Shown: piece by piece, positions 1 to 6,150 of the stretch
How the letters are laid out: the number at the start of each line of letters is the position of its first letter
How positions within the stretch are numbered: position 1 is the first letter of the stretch
Assembly (NCBI GenBank): GCA_031275535.1
Contig: JAISOR010000105.1
Coordinates: forward strand, 1 to 10,655
Direction of reading: 5' to 3'
Origin: Treponema sp.
GTDB lineage: Bacteria; Spirochaetota; Spirochaetia; Treponematales; Breznakiellaceae
Length of the DNA: 10,655 nt
Position numbers and translations under genes: made by a program
Notes under the pieces: model-generated
What the model was told of the DNA's origin: nothing
Seen by the model: the letters and a program-made list of their open reading frames with translations, nothing else
Databases searched by the model: none

Positions 1-34
1 TAAGTCTTAGCTTGTTTGGCGGGGCAATAGTATT

Positions 35-976
35 TTAATGGGCCTCTCCCCCCAGTAATCCGTAGAGGCGGTCCAGATCGTCCATAGAGTAATACTCAAT
101 CCTGATATTGCCCTTGCTAAGGTCCCCCTGGATAGACACCTTGGTCCCCAGGGCGTCGATAAATTTCTGCTCCATGGCGGCAAGCTCCGGTTCCCGCTTT
201 AGCCCCGGGGGCCCCTTGGCCGCCCGGTCCTGTCCGTCCCGGGGGGCCCTGTTCAGAACCGCGGCCCGTTTCTCCGCCTCCCGGACGGAAAGGCCCTTGG
301 CAAGGATTTCCCGGAAGAGCCCTTCCTGGTCCTTCTTGTCCGCCACCGAAAGAAGGGCCCGCCCATGGCCGGGGGATAGTTCCTCCCGTTCAAGACTCTC
401 CCGGACCGGAAGGGGCAGCTTGAGGAGCCGCAGGGCGTTGGCCACGGTGGACCGGTTCTTGCCGACCTTGGCCGCCGCTTCATCCTGGGAAAGGCCGGTT
501 AATTCCATGAGCCGCTTATAGGCCGCCGCCTCTTCTATGGGGTTAAGGTCAGAGCGCTGCACATTTTCGATAAGGGCTACTTCCAGCCGTTTCTCGTCGG
601 AATAGTTTCGGACGATAACGGGAACCTGGGTAAGCCCCGCCATATGGGCCGCCCGGCTCCGCCGTTCCCCGGCAACTATTATCCAGGTCCCGTCTCCGGC
701 ATCATCAACAATAATGGGTTGTATGATCCCGTGTTCCCGGATAGAATCCGCCAATTCCCCCAGGGCGGCCTCATCAAAGTATTTTCTGGGCTGGCCGGGA
801 TTGGTCTTTAGTTTTTCCAGGGGGATCATCATTTCCCCCGAAGGGGTCTTCCCCTCCAAAGGGGACCCGGATCGCCCCCCCCCTCCCTCCGGGGGAGACC
901 GCCCCTCATGAGGCGCATCATCCATACTCGGAAGCAGGGCCTCCAGCCCCTTTCCCAGCCGCTGTTTAGGCGCCAC
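35..976 (-). CDS. parB: Chromosome-partitioning protein ParB (CTP-binding DNA clamp)
   Basis: ParB binds parS sites near the origin and works with ParA to segregate chromosomes. With the GTG start chosen here the protein is 313 residues, usual for chromosomal ParB. It opens APKQRLGKGLEALL, the typical ParB N-terminus, followed by a Gly/Pro-rich linker at about residues 20-47. The ParB/sulfiredoxin-like domain (about 50-145) carries the CTP-binding motif GERRSRA at 103-109 and ENVQRSDLNP at 137-146. A helix-turn-helix follows at about 163-187 (SQDEAAAKVGKNRSTVANAL), and a C-terminal dimerisation domain lies at about 265-309. The GTG at 976-974 is preferred over a more upstream in-frame start at 1084, which lies deep inside parA, because a GAGGAGG ribosome site sits 9 bases upstream. 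The gene overlaps the end of parA by 11 bases, so translation is probably coupled. The linker contains a run of nine G on the coding strand. Confidence 0.96.
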   Translation of the reverse strand: MAPKQRLGKGLEALLPSMDDAPHEGRSPPEGGGGRSGSPLEGKTPSGEMMIPLEKLKTNPGQPRKYFDEAALGELADSIREHGIIQPIIVDDAGDGTWIIVAGERRSRAAHMAGLTQVPVIVRNYSDEKRLEVALIENVQRSDLNPIEEAAAYKRLMELTGLSQDEAAAKVGKNRSTVANALRLLKLPLPVRESLEREELSPGHGRALLSVADKKDQEGLFREILAKGLSVREAEKRAAVLNRAPRDGQDRAAKGPPGLKREPELAAMEQKFIDALGTKVSIQGDLSKGNIRIEYYSMDDLDRLYGLLGGEAH

Positions 977-1724
977 GGGACAGGACCTCCTCAGCGAGAC
1001 TCTTATAGGCCTTAGCGCCGGAACTCTCGGGATCGTACCGGGAAATAGGCAGCCCGTGGGAGGGCGCTTCGGCAACGCGGACATTCCGGGGAACGATGGT
1101 GGTAAAAACCTTGTTTTTAAAATAGGCGCTTACCTGTTTTACCACCTCCTGGGCAAGCTTGGTCCGGGGATCATACATGGTAAAGAATATGCCCCCTATT
1201 TCAAGGGAGGGATTCAGATTTTTTTGGATCCGTTTGATGGTCTGCAACAGCAGGGAAAGCCCCTCCATGGCAAAATATTCACATTGCATGGGGATAAGCA
1301 CCGCATCGGCGGCCACGAGGCCGTTCAGGGTCAATACCCCCAGGGAGGGGGGGCAGTCAATCAGAATAAAATCATACCGGTTTCGTACCGGTTCCAGGGC
1401 CTTTTTTAGGAAAAAATCCCGTTCTTCCTGTTCAATAAGCTCCACCGATGCGCCGGCAAGCTCTATATTGGCGGGGATAACCGAAAGCTCGGGAATAGAA
1501 GTTGGCCGGATCACCTGATCAACGGGCGTCGAACCGGAAATAAGCTCGTATACCCCCAAGTTGACGGCATCCGTTCCAATACCGCTGGAAAGGTTCGCCT
1601 GGGAATCAAAATCCACCAGAAGGACCGATTTCCCCTTCTCGGCCAGATAGGCCCCAAGATTTATTGCGGAAGTGGTTTTTCCGACCCCTCCTTTCTGGTT
1701 TACAAAAACGTACACTCTTCCCAT
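966..1724 (-). CDS. parA: Chromosome-partitioning ATPase ParA (Soj)
   Basis: This is a P-loop ATPase of the ParA/MinD superfamily; it binds DNA non-specifically when ATP-loaded and is stimulated by ParB. From the ATG chosen here it has 252 residues, the normal size of chromosomal Soj-type ParA without an N-terminal DNA-binding domain. Visible motifs are the deviant Walker A KGGVGKTT at 11-18, the Walker A' segment LVDFDSQAN at about 38-46, and the Walker B-like LIDCPPSLG at about 123-131. A TTG four codons upstream (1736) is a possible alternative start, but the N-terminus MGRVYVFVNQKGG fits the family best from the ATG. No clear Shine-Dalgarno precedes either start, and the candidate promoter would leave only a very short leader. 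The gene lies upstream of parB and overlaps it. Confidence 0.97.
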   Translation of the reverse strand: MGRVYVFVNQKGGVGKTTSAINLGAYLAEKGKSVLLVDFDSQANLSSGIGTDAVNLGVYELISGSTPVDQVIRPTSIPELSVIPANIELAGASVELIEQEERDFFLKKALEPVRNRYDFILIDCPPSLGVLTLNGLVAADAVLIPMQCEYFAMEGLSLLLQTIKRIQKNLNPSLEIGGIFFTMYDPRTKLAQEVVKQVSAYFKNKVFTTIVPRNVRVAEAPSHGLPISRYDPESSGAKAYKSLAEEVLSRGA

Positions 1725-1745
1725 GGCAATAACCAACCGTATAAT

Positions 1746-1774
1746 ATAATAAGGTGAGGCGCTTCCAAAAACAA
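1746..1774 (-). promoter_or_regulatory. Candidate sigma-70 promoter for parAB
   Basis: Read on the minus strand, TTGTTT (1774-1769) and TATTAT (1751-1746) are separated by 17 bases. Transcription would start at about 1739, leaving some 15 bases before the parA ATG and no recognisable ribosome-binding site. The surrounding DNA is AT-rich, so neighbouring hexamers could serve instead. This is a sequence match only. Confidence 0.45.
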
Positions 1775-1821
1775 CCGGGTTTTGGACAGGCTCAAGTGCT
1801 TTTATTATATCATATTATGGT

Positions 1822-1840
1822 TATTCAATACTATTGAATA
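1822..1840. promoter_or_regulatory. Perfect 19-base palindrome in the parA/HAD divergent region (operator candidate)
   Basis: TATTCAATA at 1822-1830 and its exact reverse complement TATTGAATA at 1832-1840 flank a single C. The dyad lies between two divergent transcription units and overlaps the candidate -35 of the HAD operon (TTGAAT at 1834-1839). This size and symmetry suit a dimeric helix-turn-helix repressor. It is not a parS site, whose consensus is GC-richer and centred on CACGTG. Confidence 0.5.
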
Positions 1841-1862
1841 GCGGGCCCCAAGGGGTTATTCT
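1834..1862 (+). promoter_or_regulatory. Candidate sigma-70 promoter for the HAD/CBS/DRTGG/PHP operon
   Basis: TTGAAT (1834-1839) and TATTCT (1857-1862) are 17 bases apart. The -35 lies within the right arm of the 19-base palindrome, so a bound protein would be expected to block it. The leader would be about 14 bases and would contain the AGGGGGG ribosome site at 1871-1877. TATAAA at 1862-1867 is an alternative -10 but with poor spacing. Confidence 0.4.
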
Positions 1863-1882
1863 ATAAAAATAGGGGGGTTACC

Positions 1883-2752
1883 ATGTCAGCTATCCGGATG
1901 CTCGCCATTGATTTGGATGATACCCTATTGAGATCGGATCTTACTATTTCTTTTCGAACCAGGAACGCCATCAGACGGGCGGAGGCCGCCGGAGTGGTGG
2001 TGGTCCTTGCCTCCGGCAGGATTCCCAGGGCCATGGAACAATTTGCCCGGCTTTTGGGGCTCCATAAACGGCCGGGGTATCTGATCTGTAACAATGGGAC
2101 TATTATTCAGGAAAGCCACACCGGGGACCTTATATACGAGACAAAAATACCTCCTGCCACGGCCCTGGTTGCCTATGATTTGGCGGAGGCCGAAGGATTT
2201 CCGGTACAGATCTATGAAGATGACATCATGTATATTTCCCGGTCCAATGAATTTGCCGATTATGATCAGAAACTTACCGGCCTCAGGCAGGTGGTGGTGG
2301 AAAATTTCCGGGCCATGGTGGCCCAGGGCTGTTATAAGCTGCTGATTCCCGGAGATCCCATGATCCTGAATCCCCTGGAAAACATCCTTCGTACCTACCT
2401 GGGGGGGGAAATGACCATTTTTACCAGTAAACCCTATTTTTTGGAGATCCTGCCCCCCCGGACCGATAAGGGCACCGCCCTGGCAAAGGTGGCGGAAAAA
2501 CTGGACATCCCCCGGGAGTCGGTGCTTGCCATTGGGGATTCCATGAACGACGAGGCCATGATACGCTGGGCCGGCGTGGGGGTGGCCATGGTTAACGGGG
2601 ATGATCGGATTAAGGATATCGCCGCCCTGGTTACCCAAAAATCCAATGACGACGATGGGGTGGCGGATCTTATAGAACGGTACATCCTGGGAAAGGAAGC
2701 CCTGGTGGTGCCTTCCGCGGACCCAGGGGCCGGGGAGTTCTTACATGAGTGA
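1883..2752 (+). CDS. HAD-superfamily phosphatase, Cof type (HAD-IIB)
   Basis: The 289-residue protein is a haloacid-dehalogenase-fold hydrolase of the Cof subfamily, which dephosphorylates small phosphorylated metabolites in the cytoplasm; the substrate cannot be told from sequence. All four motifs are intact: motif I DLDDT with nucleophile D10 and acid D12, motif II S44 in ASGR, motif III K196 in TDKGTAL, and motif IV GDSMND at 218-223. The region between motifs II and III (about 80-190) corresponds to the type IIB cap. Length is slightly above the usual 260-280 because of a C-terminal tail after about residue 268. An AGGGGGG ribosome site lies 5 bases before the ATG. It is the first gene of an operon and overlaps the next by 8 bases. 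A run of eight G lies at 2401-2408. Confidence 0.93.
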   Translation: MSAIRMLAIDLDDTLLRSDLTISFRTRNAIRRAEAAGVVVVLASGRIPRAMEQFARLLGLHKRPGYLICNNGTIIQESHTGDLIYETKIPPATALVAYDLAEAEGFPVQIYEDDIMYISRSNEFADYDQKLTGLRQVVVENFRAMVAQGCYKLLIPGDPMILNPLENILRTYLGGEMTIFTSKPYFLEILPPRTDKGTALAKVAEKLDIPRESVLAIGDSMNDEAMIRWAGVGVAMVNGDDRIKDIAALVTQKSNDDDGVADLIERYILGKEALVVPSADPGAGEFLHE

Positions 2753-3698
2753 TAATGTAACCCTCCATGAAGACATCCCCATTAGTACGGTAGACTCCCC
2801 TTCCGTTGTATTGGAGCTTATTTATCAGCTTAAAATTAAGGATGTGATGAACCAGGCGGTAATTACGGGGAAAAAAACGGATACCCTGCGGCATATCCAG
2901 GCGGTGATGCGGGAAAATTATATCACGGGGATCCCCATCATAGAAGGCCAGATGCTTTTGGGGATCGTTTCTATTGATGATATTGTCACCGCCCTGGACA
3001 AGGGTTATATCGACCGTCCGGTGGAAGAACGGATGACCAAAAATGTGATCGTCCTGGAAGATGATATGCCCCTTTCATTTGCCATTTCCTATCTTAATAA
3101 ATACCGGTACGGCCGGTTTCCGGTACTAAACAAAAAACGGGAACTGGTGGGAATCTTGACCTCAAAGGACGTTATCAGGACCCTGCTGGTAGAGATGAAT
3201 AGAGAGGTACTTCGTTTGGAAAAAATATCCCAGAGCGGTGCGGGGGTGCTGAATAATTTCTCCGAAATGGAATTTGCCATCACCAAATACGATTTTGAGA
3301 TTGCCGGCCGGGCGTCTACGGAAATTAAAAAGGCCCTAAAGCAGCGTAATATAGACCCTAAGATTATCCGGCGCATTGCCATTGCCAGCTATGAACTGGA
3401 AATTAACCAGGTGGTTCATTCCATGGGGGGAACCATAAGCTGTTCCATCCAACCCGACAAGGTAATCATCGTTGCCGCCGATAAGGGACCGGGGATTGAG
3501 GATGTGAACCTGGCCCTCCAGGAGGGCTGGTCCACCGCCAACGAGTGGATCCGCTCCCTGGGGTTCGGGGCGGGAATGGGCCTGGCCAATACCAAGCGGG
3601 TTTCCGACGAATTCTTTATTGAATCGGCGGTGGGAACCGGGACCACGGTCCGCTCCGTGGTGCTTTTCAATTCTCCCAAGGAGGATCCCCCCGCATGA
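2745..3698 (+). CDS. CBS-domain pair fused to an RsbW/anti-sigma-type HATPase domain
   Basis: This 317-residue cytoplasmic protein joins a sensory and a catalytic module. Residues about 31-85 and 94-148 form two CBS motifs (each with a G-I-(V/L)-(S/T)-x-x-D-(I/V) end, as in LGIVSIDDI and VGILTSKDVI), which typically bind adenosine nucleotides such as AMP or ATP. Residues about 175-308 form a GHKL ATPase domain of the RsbW/anti-sigma kinase type: N-box E217 to N221 in YELEINQVVH, G1 box DKGPGIED at 246-253, G2 box GFGAGMGL at 273-280, then GTGT at 297-300. There is no histidine phospho-acceptor domain, which argues against a conventional sensor kinase. Translation is coupled to the HAD gene (8-base overlap; GGGGAG lies 7 bases before ATG). 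The inferred role is phosphorylation or binding of a partner protein in response to energy charge; the partner is unknown. Confidence 0.92.
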   Translation: MSDNVTLHEDIPISTVDSPSVVLELIYQLKIKDVMNQAVITGKKTDTLRHIQAVMRENYITGIPIIEGQMLLGIVSIDDIVTALDKGYIDRPVEERMTKNVIVLEDDMPLSFAISYLNKYRYGRFPVLNKKRELVGILTSKDVIRTLLVEMNREVLRLEKISQSGAGVLNNFSEMEFAITKYDFEIAGRASTEIKKALKQRNIDPKIIRRIAIASYELEINQVVHSMGGTISCSIQPDKVIIVAADKGPGIEDVNLALQEGWSTANEWIRSLGFGAGMGLANTKRVSDEFFIESAVGTGTTVRSVVLFNSPKEDPPA

Positions 3699-4030
3699 CC
3701 ATCCGGGAAGCAGCCCAGGCGTTAGGGGCCGAAATTATTCAGGACCTTTTTGAAGATACCACCCTTACCGGGGCCTATACCTCGGACCTGCTTTCGGATG
3801 TGATGGCAAACGCCAAGGAGGGGGGGGCGCTCATCACCATCCAGGCCCATAAAAACACCGTGGCCGTAGCTACCCTGGTAAATATCACGGTTATTATTAT
3901 TTGTAATTCCCGGCCCGTTCCGGAGGATATGATCGAAGCCGCGAAGGAAGAGGGGATCGCCCTTATCAGGACCGGGGAAAACCAGTTCAACGTATCAGGC
4001 CGCCTGTATGCCCTGCTGCGGAGAACCTAA
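3695..4030 (+). CDS. Small DRTGG-like domain protein
   Basis: The 111-residue protein resembles stand-alone DRTGG-domain proteins, a domain also found beside CBS pairs in some pyrophosphatases and in phosphotransacetylase. The conserved stretch is GAYTSDLLSDVMANAKEGGALITIQAHKN, followed by a predicted hydrophobic strand VNITVIIIC and a second half ending VSGRLYALL. No catalytic residues are known for the domain and it is generally treated as regulatory or ligand-binding. AAGGAGG at 3678-3684 lies 10 bases before the ATG, and the start overlaps the stop of the CBS-ATPase gene as ATGA. Its last base overlaps the PHP start as TAATG. The three consecutive genes therefore look translated as a unit. 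A run of eight G lies at 3820-3827. Confidence 0.87.
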   Translation: MTIREAAQALGAEIIQDLFEDTTLTGAYTSDLLSDVMANAKEGGALITIQAHKNTVAVATLVNITVIIICNSRPVPEDMIEAAKEEGIALIRTGENQFNVSGRLYALLRRT

Positions 4031-4773
4031 TGGCGCTCCTGGCGGATCTGCATAACCATTCCTGCCTGTCCCCCTGCGGTTCTTTAGATCTTTCCCCCCG
4101 GTATTTGGCGGAACTGGCCGCCGCCAGGGGGGTAAAAGTTCTGGCCCTGACGGATCATAACTCCAGCCTTAACTGTCCCGCCTTTTCCAAGGTATGCAGG
4201 CCCCTGGGTATTATCCCCCTTTTCGGCATGGAGGCCACCACCCAGGAAGAGATCCATGTCCTTTGCCTTTTTACCGCCCTGGAAGGGGCCCTGGCCTTTG
4301 GGGACTTTGCCTACCGCATCCTTACCCCCTTTCCCAACGATCCTGAACGTACCGGGGATCAGGTCTATGTGGATGAGGAGGATAATATCGAGGGGGAAGT
4401 GGAATACTACCTGGTAAACGCCCTGGATATAGGGGTGGACGCCATAGGGGAAAAGGCCGCCGCCTATGGGGGTATCGTCATCCCCGCCCATGTGGACCGG
4501 CCCGCCTTTTCCATGACCAGCCAGTTGGGGGTGGTCGTTCCCGGCCCCTGGGCGGCTATTGAATGTGTCCGGCTGCCCCCCCAGGTGGATACCCTGGGCT
4601 TCCCCCTGACGACCTCTTCGGACGCCCACTACCCGGAACATGTGGCCCGCCGCCCCTTTGAACTGGATATATCTGAAGAAGAACTTCTGCCCCGCGGCCC
4701 CCTGGGGGATGCCAGCATGACCGCCCTGATACAGGCCCTGGGCCGTCGCCCCGCCTATAAGAACCCCGGTTAG
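4030..4773 (+). CDS. PHP-family metal-dependent phosphoesterase
   Basis: The 247-residue protein has a PHP (polymerase and histidinol phosphatase) fold of the stand-alone kind, expected to hydrolyse a phosphate ester with two or three metal ions. Metal-ligand motifs are intact: DLHNHS at 6-11, TDHN at 41-44, GMEATTQEEIHVL with E68 and H76, PAHVDRP with H154, and SSDAHY with D198 and H200. The substrate is unknown; related enzymes act on nucleotides such as 3',5'-bisphosphates or on small oligonucleotides. The segment at about 108-140 (VDEEDNIEGEVEYY) is acidic and probably caps the site. The GGAG at 4020-4023 lies 6 bases before the ATG, and the start overlaps the DRTGG stop. It is the last gene of the operon; no strong terminator follows. 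Confidence 0.93.
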   Translation: MALLADLHNHSCLSPCGSLDLSPRYLAELAAARGVKVLALTDHNSSLNCPAFSKVCRPLGIIPLFGMEATTQEEIHVLCLFTALEGALAFGDFAYRILTPFPNDPERTGDQVYVDEEDNIEGEVEYYLVNALDIGVDAIGEKAAAYGGIVIPAHVDRPAFSMTSQLGVVVPGPWAAIECVRLPPQVDTLGFPLTTSSDAHYPEHVARRPFELDISEEELLPRGPLGDASMTALIQALGRRPAYKNPG

Positions 4774-4791
4774 ATTCTTTACCCCGGGGCG

Positions 4792-4808
4792 ATTTCAAAA
4801 TATGAAAT
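4792..4808. repeat. Short AT-rich inverted repeat after the PHP gene
   Basis: ATTTCA (4792-4797) and TGAAAT (4803-4808) pair across a 5-base loop. It is too weak and lacks a T run for a factor-independent terminator. It could be part of an operator for the downstream rlpA-like gene. Confidence 0.25.
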
Positions 4809-4855
4809 GTTGAAATTAGCTCCCCTGACTTACCGCTTATTTTGTCCCCTCCCCT

Positions 4856-4863
4856 GCCGATAA
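4856..4863 (+). promoter_or_regulatory. GCCGATAA box, sigma-28-like -10, before the rlpA-like gene
   Basis: The octamer GCCGATAA matches the -10 consensus of flagellar sigma-28 (FliA) exactly. The expected TAAA -35 about 15 bases upstream is absent (TTAT at 4837-4840), and the transcript would start almost at the ATG. The gene also has no good Shine-Dalgarno, so leaderless expression is possible but unproven. Confidence 0.22.
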
Positions 4864-4870
4864 GATAATT

Positions 4871-5638
4871 ATGAAACGAATAAGCTTAATAATTGCCGTA
4901 TTTTTAATGGCCGCCGTATTTTGCGCCGCCCAGATTCAGCAGAACCCTGAAAATGGGGCCTTTAGACAGGAAGGAATCGCCTCCTGGTATGGGGCGGAAT
5001 TCGAGGGGCGTCCCACCGCGTCGGGGGAACTCTTTGATCCCTCCCAGTTCACCGCCGCCCATCCCAGTCTGCCCTTTGGTACCGTATTGAGGATAACCAA
5101 TAAGCATAACGACAAGCAGGTTACGGTCCGGGTGAATGACCGGGGGCCCTTTGTATCCGCCCGGATCATCGACCTTTCCCGGGCGGCGGCGGAGGTCCTG
5201 GACATGATAAGCACCGGCACCGCCCCGGTCCTGGTGGAAAAGGTACCAGGCACCCTGCCGGCGGCGGAAGCCCCAGCGCAAGCTCTGTCCCTGGTTATTC
5301 CGCACGAGCCGGTGCCAGGCACCTCCCAGCCGGGCACCCCGGAGCAGCCCGTCTCCCAGCCGGTGCCTGGCACCCTGCCGGCCCGCGTCATACCGGCCAT
5401 GCCCAAACCGGGGGATACAAAACGGTACCGGCTCCAGGTTGGCTCCTATAAAATAGCCCGGAATGCGGTAGACGCCTTTGACAAACTCAAAACCCTGGGG
5501 CTTAATCCCGCCTATGAACGGTACGAAGAGTTTTTCCGGGTCGTGCTTGCGGGGCTCGGAGCCGATGAGATAGAATCTTTGGCAGATAAACTTGGATCTG
5601 CGGGTTTTCAGGAAGCGCTGCTTCGCGAAGAACGGTAA
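4871..5638 (+). CDS. rlpA: RlpA-like septal/cell-wall protein: signal peptide, double-psi beta-barrel, VPGT linker, SPOR domain
   Basis: The 255-residue protein is exported and expected to act on peptidoglycan. Residues 1-20 form a signal peptide (MKRISLIIAVFLMAAVFCAA); the cysteine at 18 lacks a proper lipobox, so cleavage by signal peptidase I seems likelier than lipidation. A double-psi beta-barrel at about 33-123 has the RlpA hallmarks GIASWYG, GRPTASGE and VRVNDRGPF, with E53, H64 and D90 at positions matching the residues important in lytic-transglycosylase RlpA. A Pro/Ala-rich linker (125-181) contains three VPGT units encoded by palindromic DNA repeats. The C-terminal SPOR domain (about 184-252, YRLQVGSYK...) should bind glycan strands lacking stem peptides at division sites. 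The ribosome site before the ATG is poor. The gene stands alone between the PHP operon and groES. Confidence 0.92.
   Translation: MKRISLIIAVFLMAAVFCAAQIQQNPENGAFRQEGIASWYGAEFEGRPTASGELFDPSQFTAAHPSLPFGTVLRITNKHNDKQVTVRVNDRGPFVSARIIDLSRAAAEVLDMISTGTAPVLVEKVPGTLPAAEAPAQALSLVIPHEPVPGTSQPGTPEQPVSQPVPGTLPARVIPAMPKPGDTKRYRLQVGSYKIARNAVDAFDKLKTLGLNPAYERYEEFFRVVLAGLGADEIESLADKLGSAGFQEALLREER
5242..5374 (+). repeat. Three palindromic GGTRCCWGGCACC repeats in the rlpA linker
   Basis: The 13-mers lie at 5242-5254 (GGTACCAGGCACC), 5311-5323 (GGTGCCAGGCACC) and 5362-5374 (GGTGCCTGGCACC). Copies 2 and 3 are perfect palindromes around the central A or T; copy 1 has one mismatch. All three are in the same codon phase and each encodes VPGT. 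Copies 1 and 3 also share the following CTGCCGGC, and a CTCCCAGCCGG stretch occurs twice between copies 2 and 3. Confidence 0.85.
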
Positions 5639-5670
5639 GGGGCTCCCGGTCCGGCCCTGGGAGGGGAAAT

Positions 5671-5698
5671 CCGCCGGTAGACGGGGGCCAACCGGCGG
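5671..5698 (+). terminator. GC-rich hairpin after the rlpA-like gene (possible terminator)
   Basis: CCGCCGGT (5671-5678) pairs perfectly with ACCGGCGG (5691-5698) across a 12-base loop. A second, shorter inverted pair (CTCCC/GGGAG at 5643-5647 and 5659-5663) precedes it. There is no T run, so it may pause transcription or protect the 3' end and not terminate alone. Confidence 0.35.
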
Positions 5699-5746
5699 CG
5701 CCCCGGAAAAGATCATAGAAGTTTTGCTTCGGAATGTAATTATTTC

Positions 5747-5775
5747 TTGACGATCTGTGTTTTTTTTCGTATATT
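5747..5775 (+). promoter_or_regulatory. Strong sigma-70-type promoter for groES
   Basis: TTGACG (5747-5752) and TATATT (5770-5775) are separated by exactly 17 bases, with a T-rich spacer. The leader would be about 45 bases. No CIRCE element (TTAGCACTC-N9-GAGTGCTAA) is present, so HrcA control is not indicated. Confidence 0.75.
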
Positions 5776-5825
5776 CTACCTATCACAATACTCAATAATT
5801 ATCATTAACAAATTGGAGGAACTCT

Positions 5826-6092
5826 ATGAAGGTAAAGCCTTTGGCCGACCGGGTAATGGTCAAACTTGAAAAGAATGAGGCTAAGACCGCGGGGGGTATT
5901 ATCATCCCCGATACTGCCCAGGAAAAGACCCAGACCGGTACGGTCGTCGCGGTTGGGGACGACAAGGACGTAATCAAGGTTAAGGCGGGTGACAAGGTCA
6001 TGTATGATAAGTATGCCGGAACCCAGGTGAAAATCGAAGGGGTCGAGCATCTTATCCTCAAAATGTCGGATATTATTGCTGTTATTGAATAG
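5826..6092 (+). CDS. groES: Co-chaperonin GroES (Hsp10)
   Basis: GroES forms the heptameric lid of the GroEL folding chamber in the cytoplasm. The 88-residue length is slightly short of the usual 94-97 but complete. The start MKVKPLADRVMVK, the mobile loop KTAGGIIIPDTAQEKTQTGTVVAVG (about 20-44) and the ending KMSDIIAVIE are all typical. A strong site, GGAGGA at 5815-5820, lies 5 bases before the ATG. The gene is monocistronic: it has its own promoter and is closed by a strong terminator, with no groEL following. Separation of groES from groEL is also remembered for Treponema pallidum. Confidence 0.97.
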   Translation: MKVKPLADRVMVKLEKNEAKTAGGIIIPDTAQEKTQTGTVVAVGDDKDVIKVKAGDKVMYDKYAGTQVKIEGVEHLILKMSDIIAVIE

Positions 6093-6123
6093 GGTAAGAA
6101 ACAGCACCGGTTTTTATCCGGCT

Positions 6124-6150
6124 AAAACCCGGCGTTCCGCCGGGTTTTTT
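6124..6150 (+). terminator. Intrinsic terminator of groES, probably bidirectional
   Basis: AAAACCCGGC (6124-6133) pairs perfectly with GCCGGGTTTT (6139-6148) across the loop GTTCC, and a run of six T follows from 6145. On the minus strand the same stem is followed by TTTT, so it could also end transcription coming from the yoeB-type toxin gene. Confidence 0.93.

Noticed and set aside
1..34. Gene or regulatory element before the parB stop
   Set aside because: Only 34 bases are available and nothing recognisable is present.
977..1084. Upstream 36-codon extension of parB
   Set aside because: It lies wholly inside parA, is Arg/Pro-rich, and the GTG at 976 has an excellent ribosome site and family-typical N-terminus.
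1737..1882. A parS site near parAB
   Set aside because: No sequence resembling TGTTTCACGTGAAACA was seen; the palindrome here is AT-rich and lacks the CACGTG core. I also saw no parS-like site elsewhere in the window by eye.
1925..2638. Long open frame of 237 codons on the minus strand opposite the HAD gene
   Set aside because: It is the antisense shadow of a gene with all four HAD motifs, has Gly/His/Pro-rich composition, and matches no family.
4904..5716. 270-codon minus-strand open frame opposite the rlpA-like gene
   Set aside because: The plus strand encodes clear double-psi barrel and SPOR domains; the antisense frame is Gly/Arg-rich and has no ribosome site.
5776..5825. CIRCE heat-shock operator before groES
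   Set aside because: No TTAGCACTC/GAGTGCTAA pair is present in the leader.
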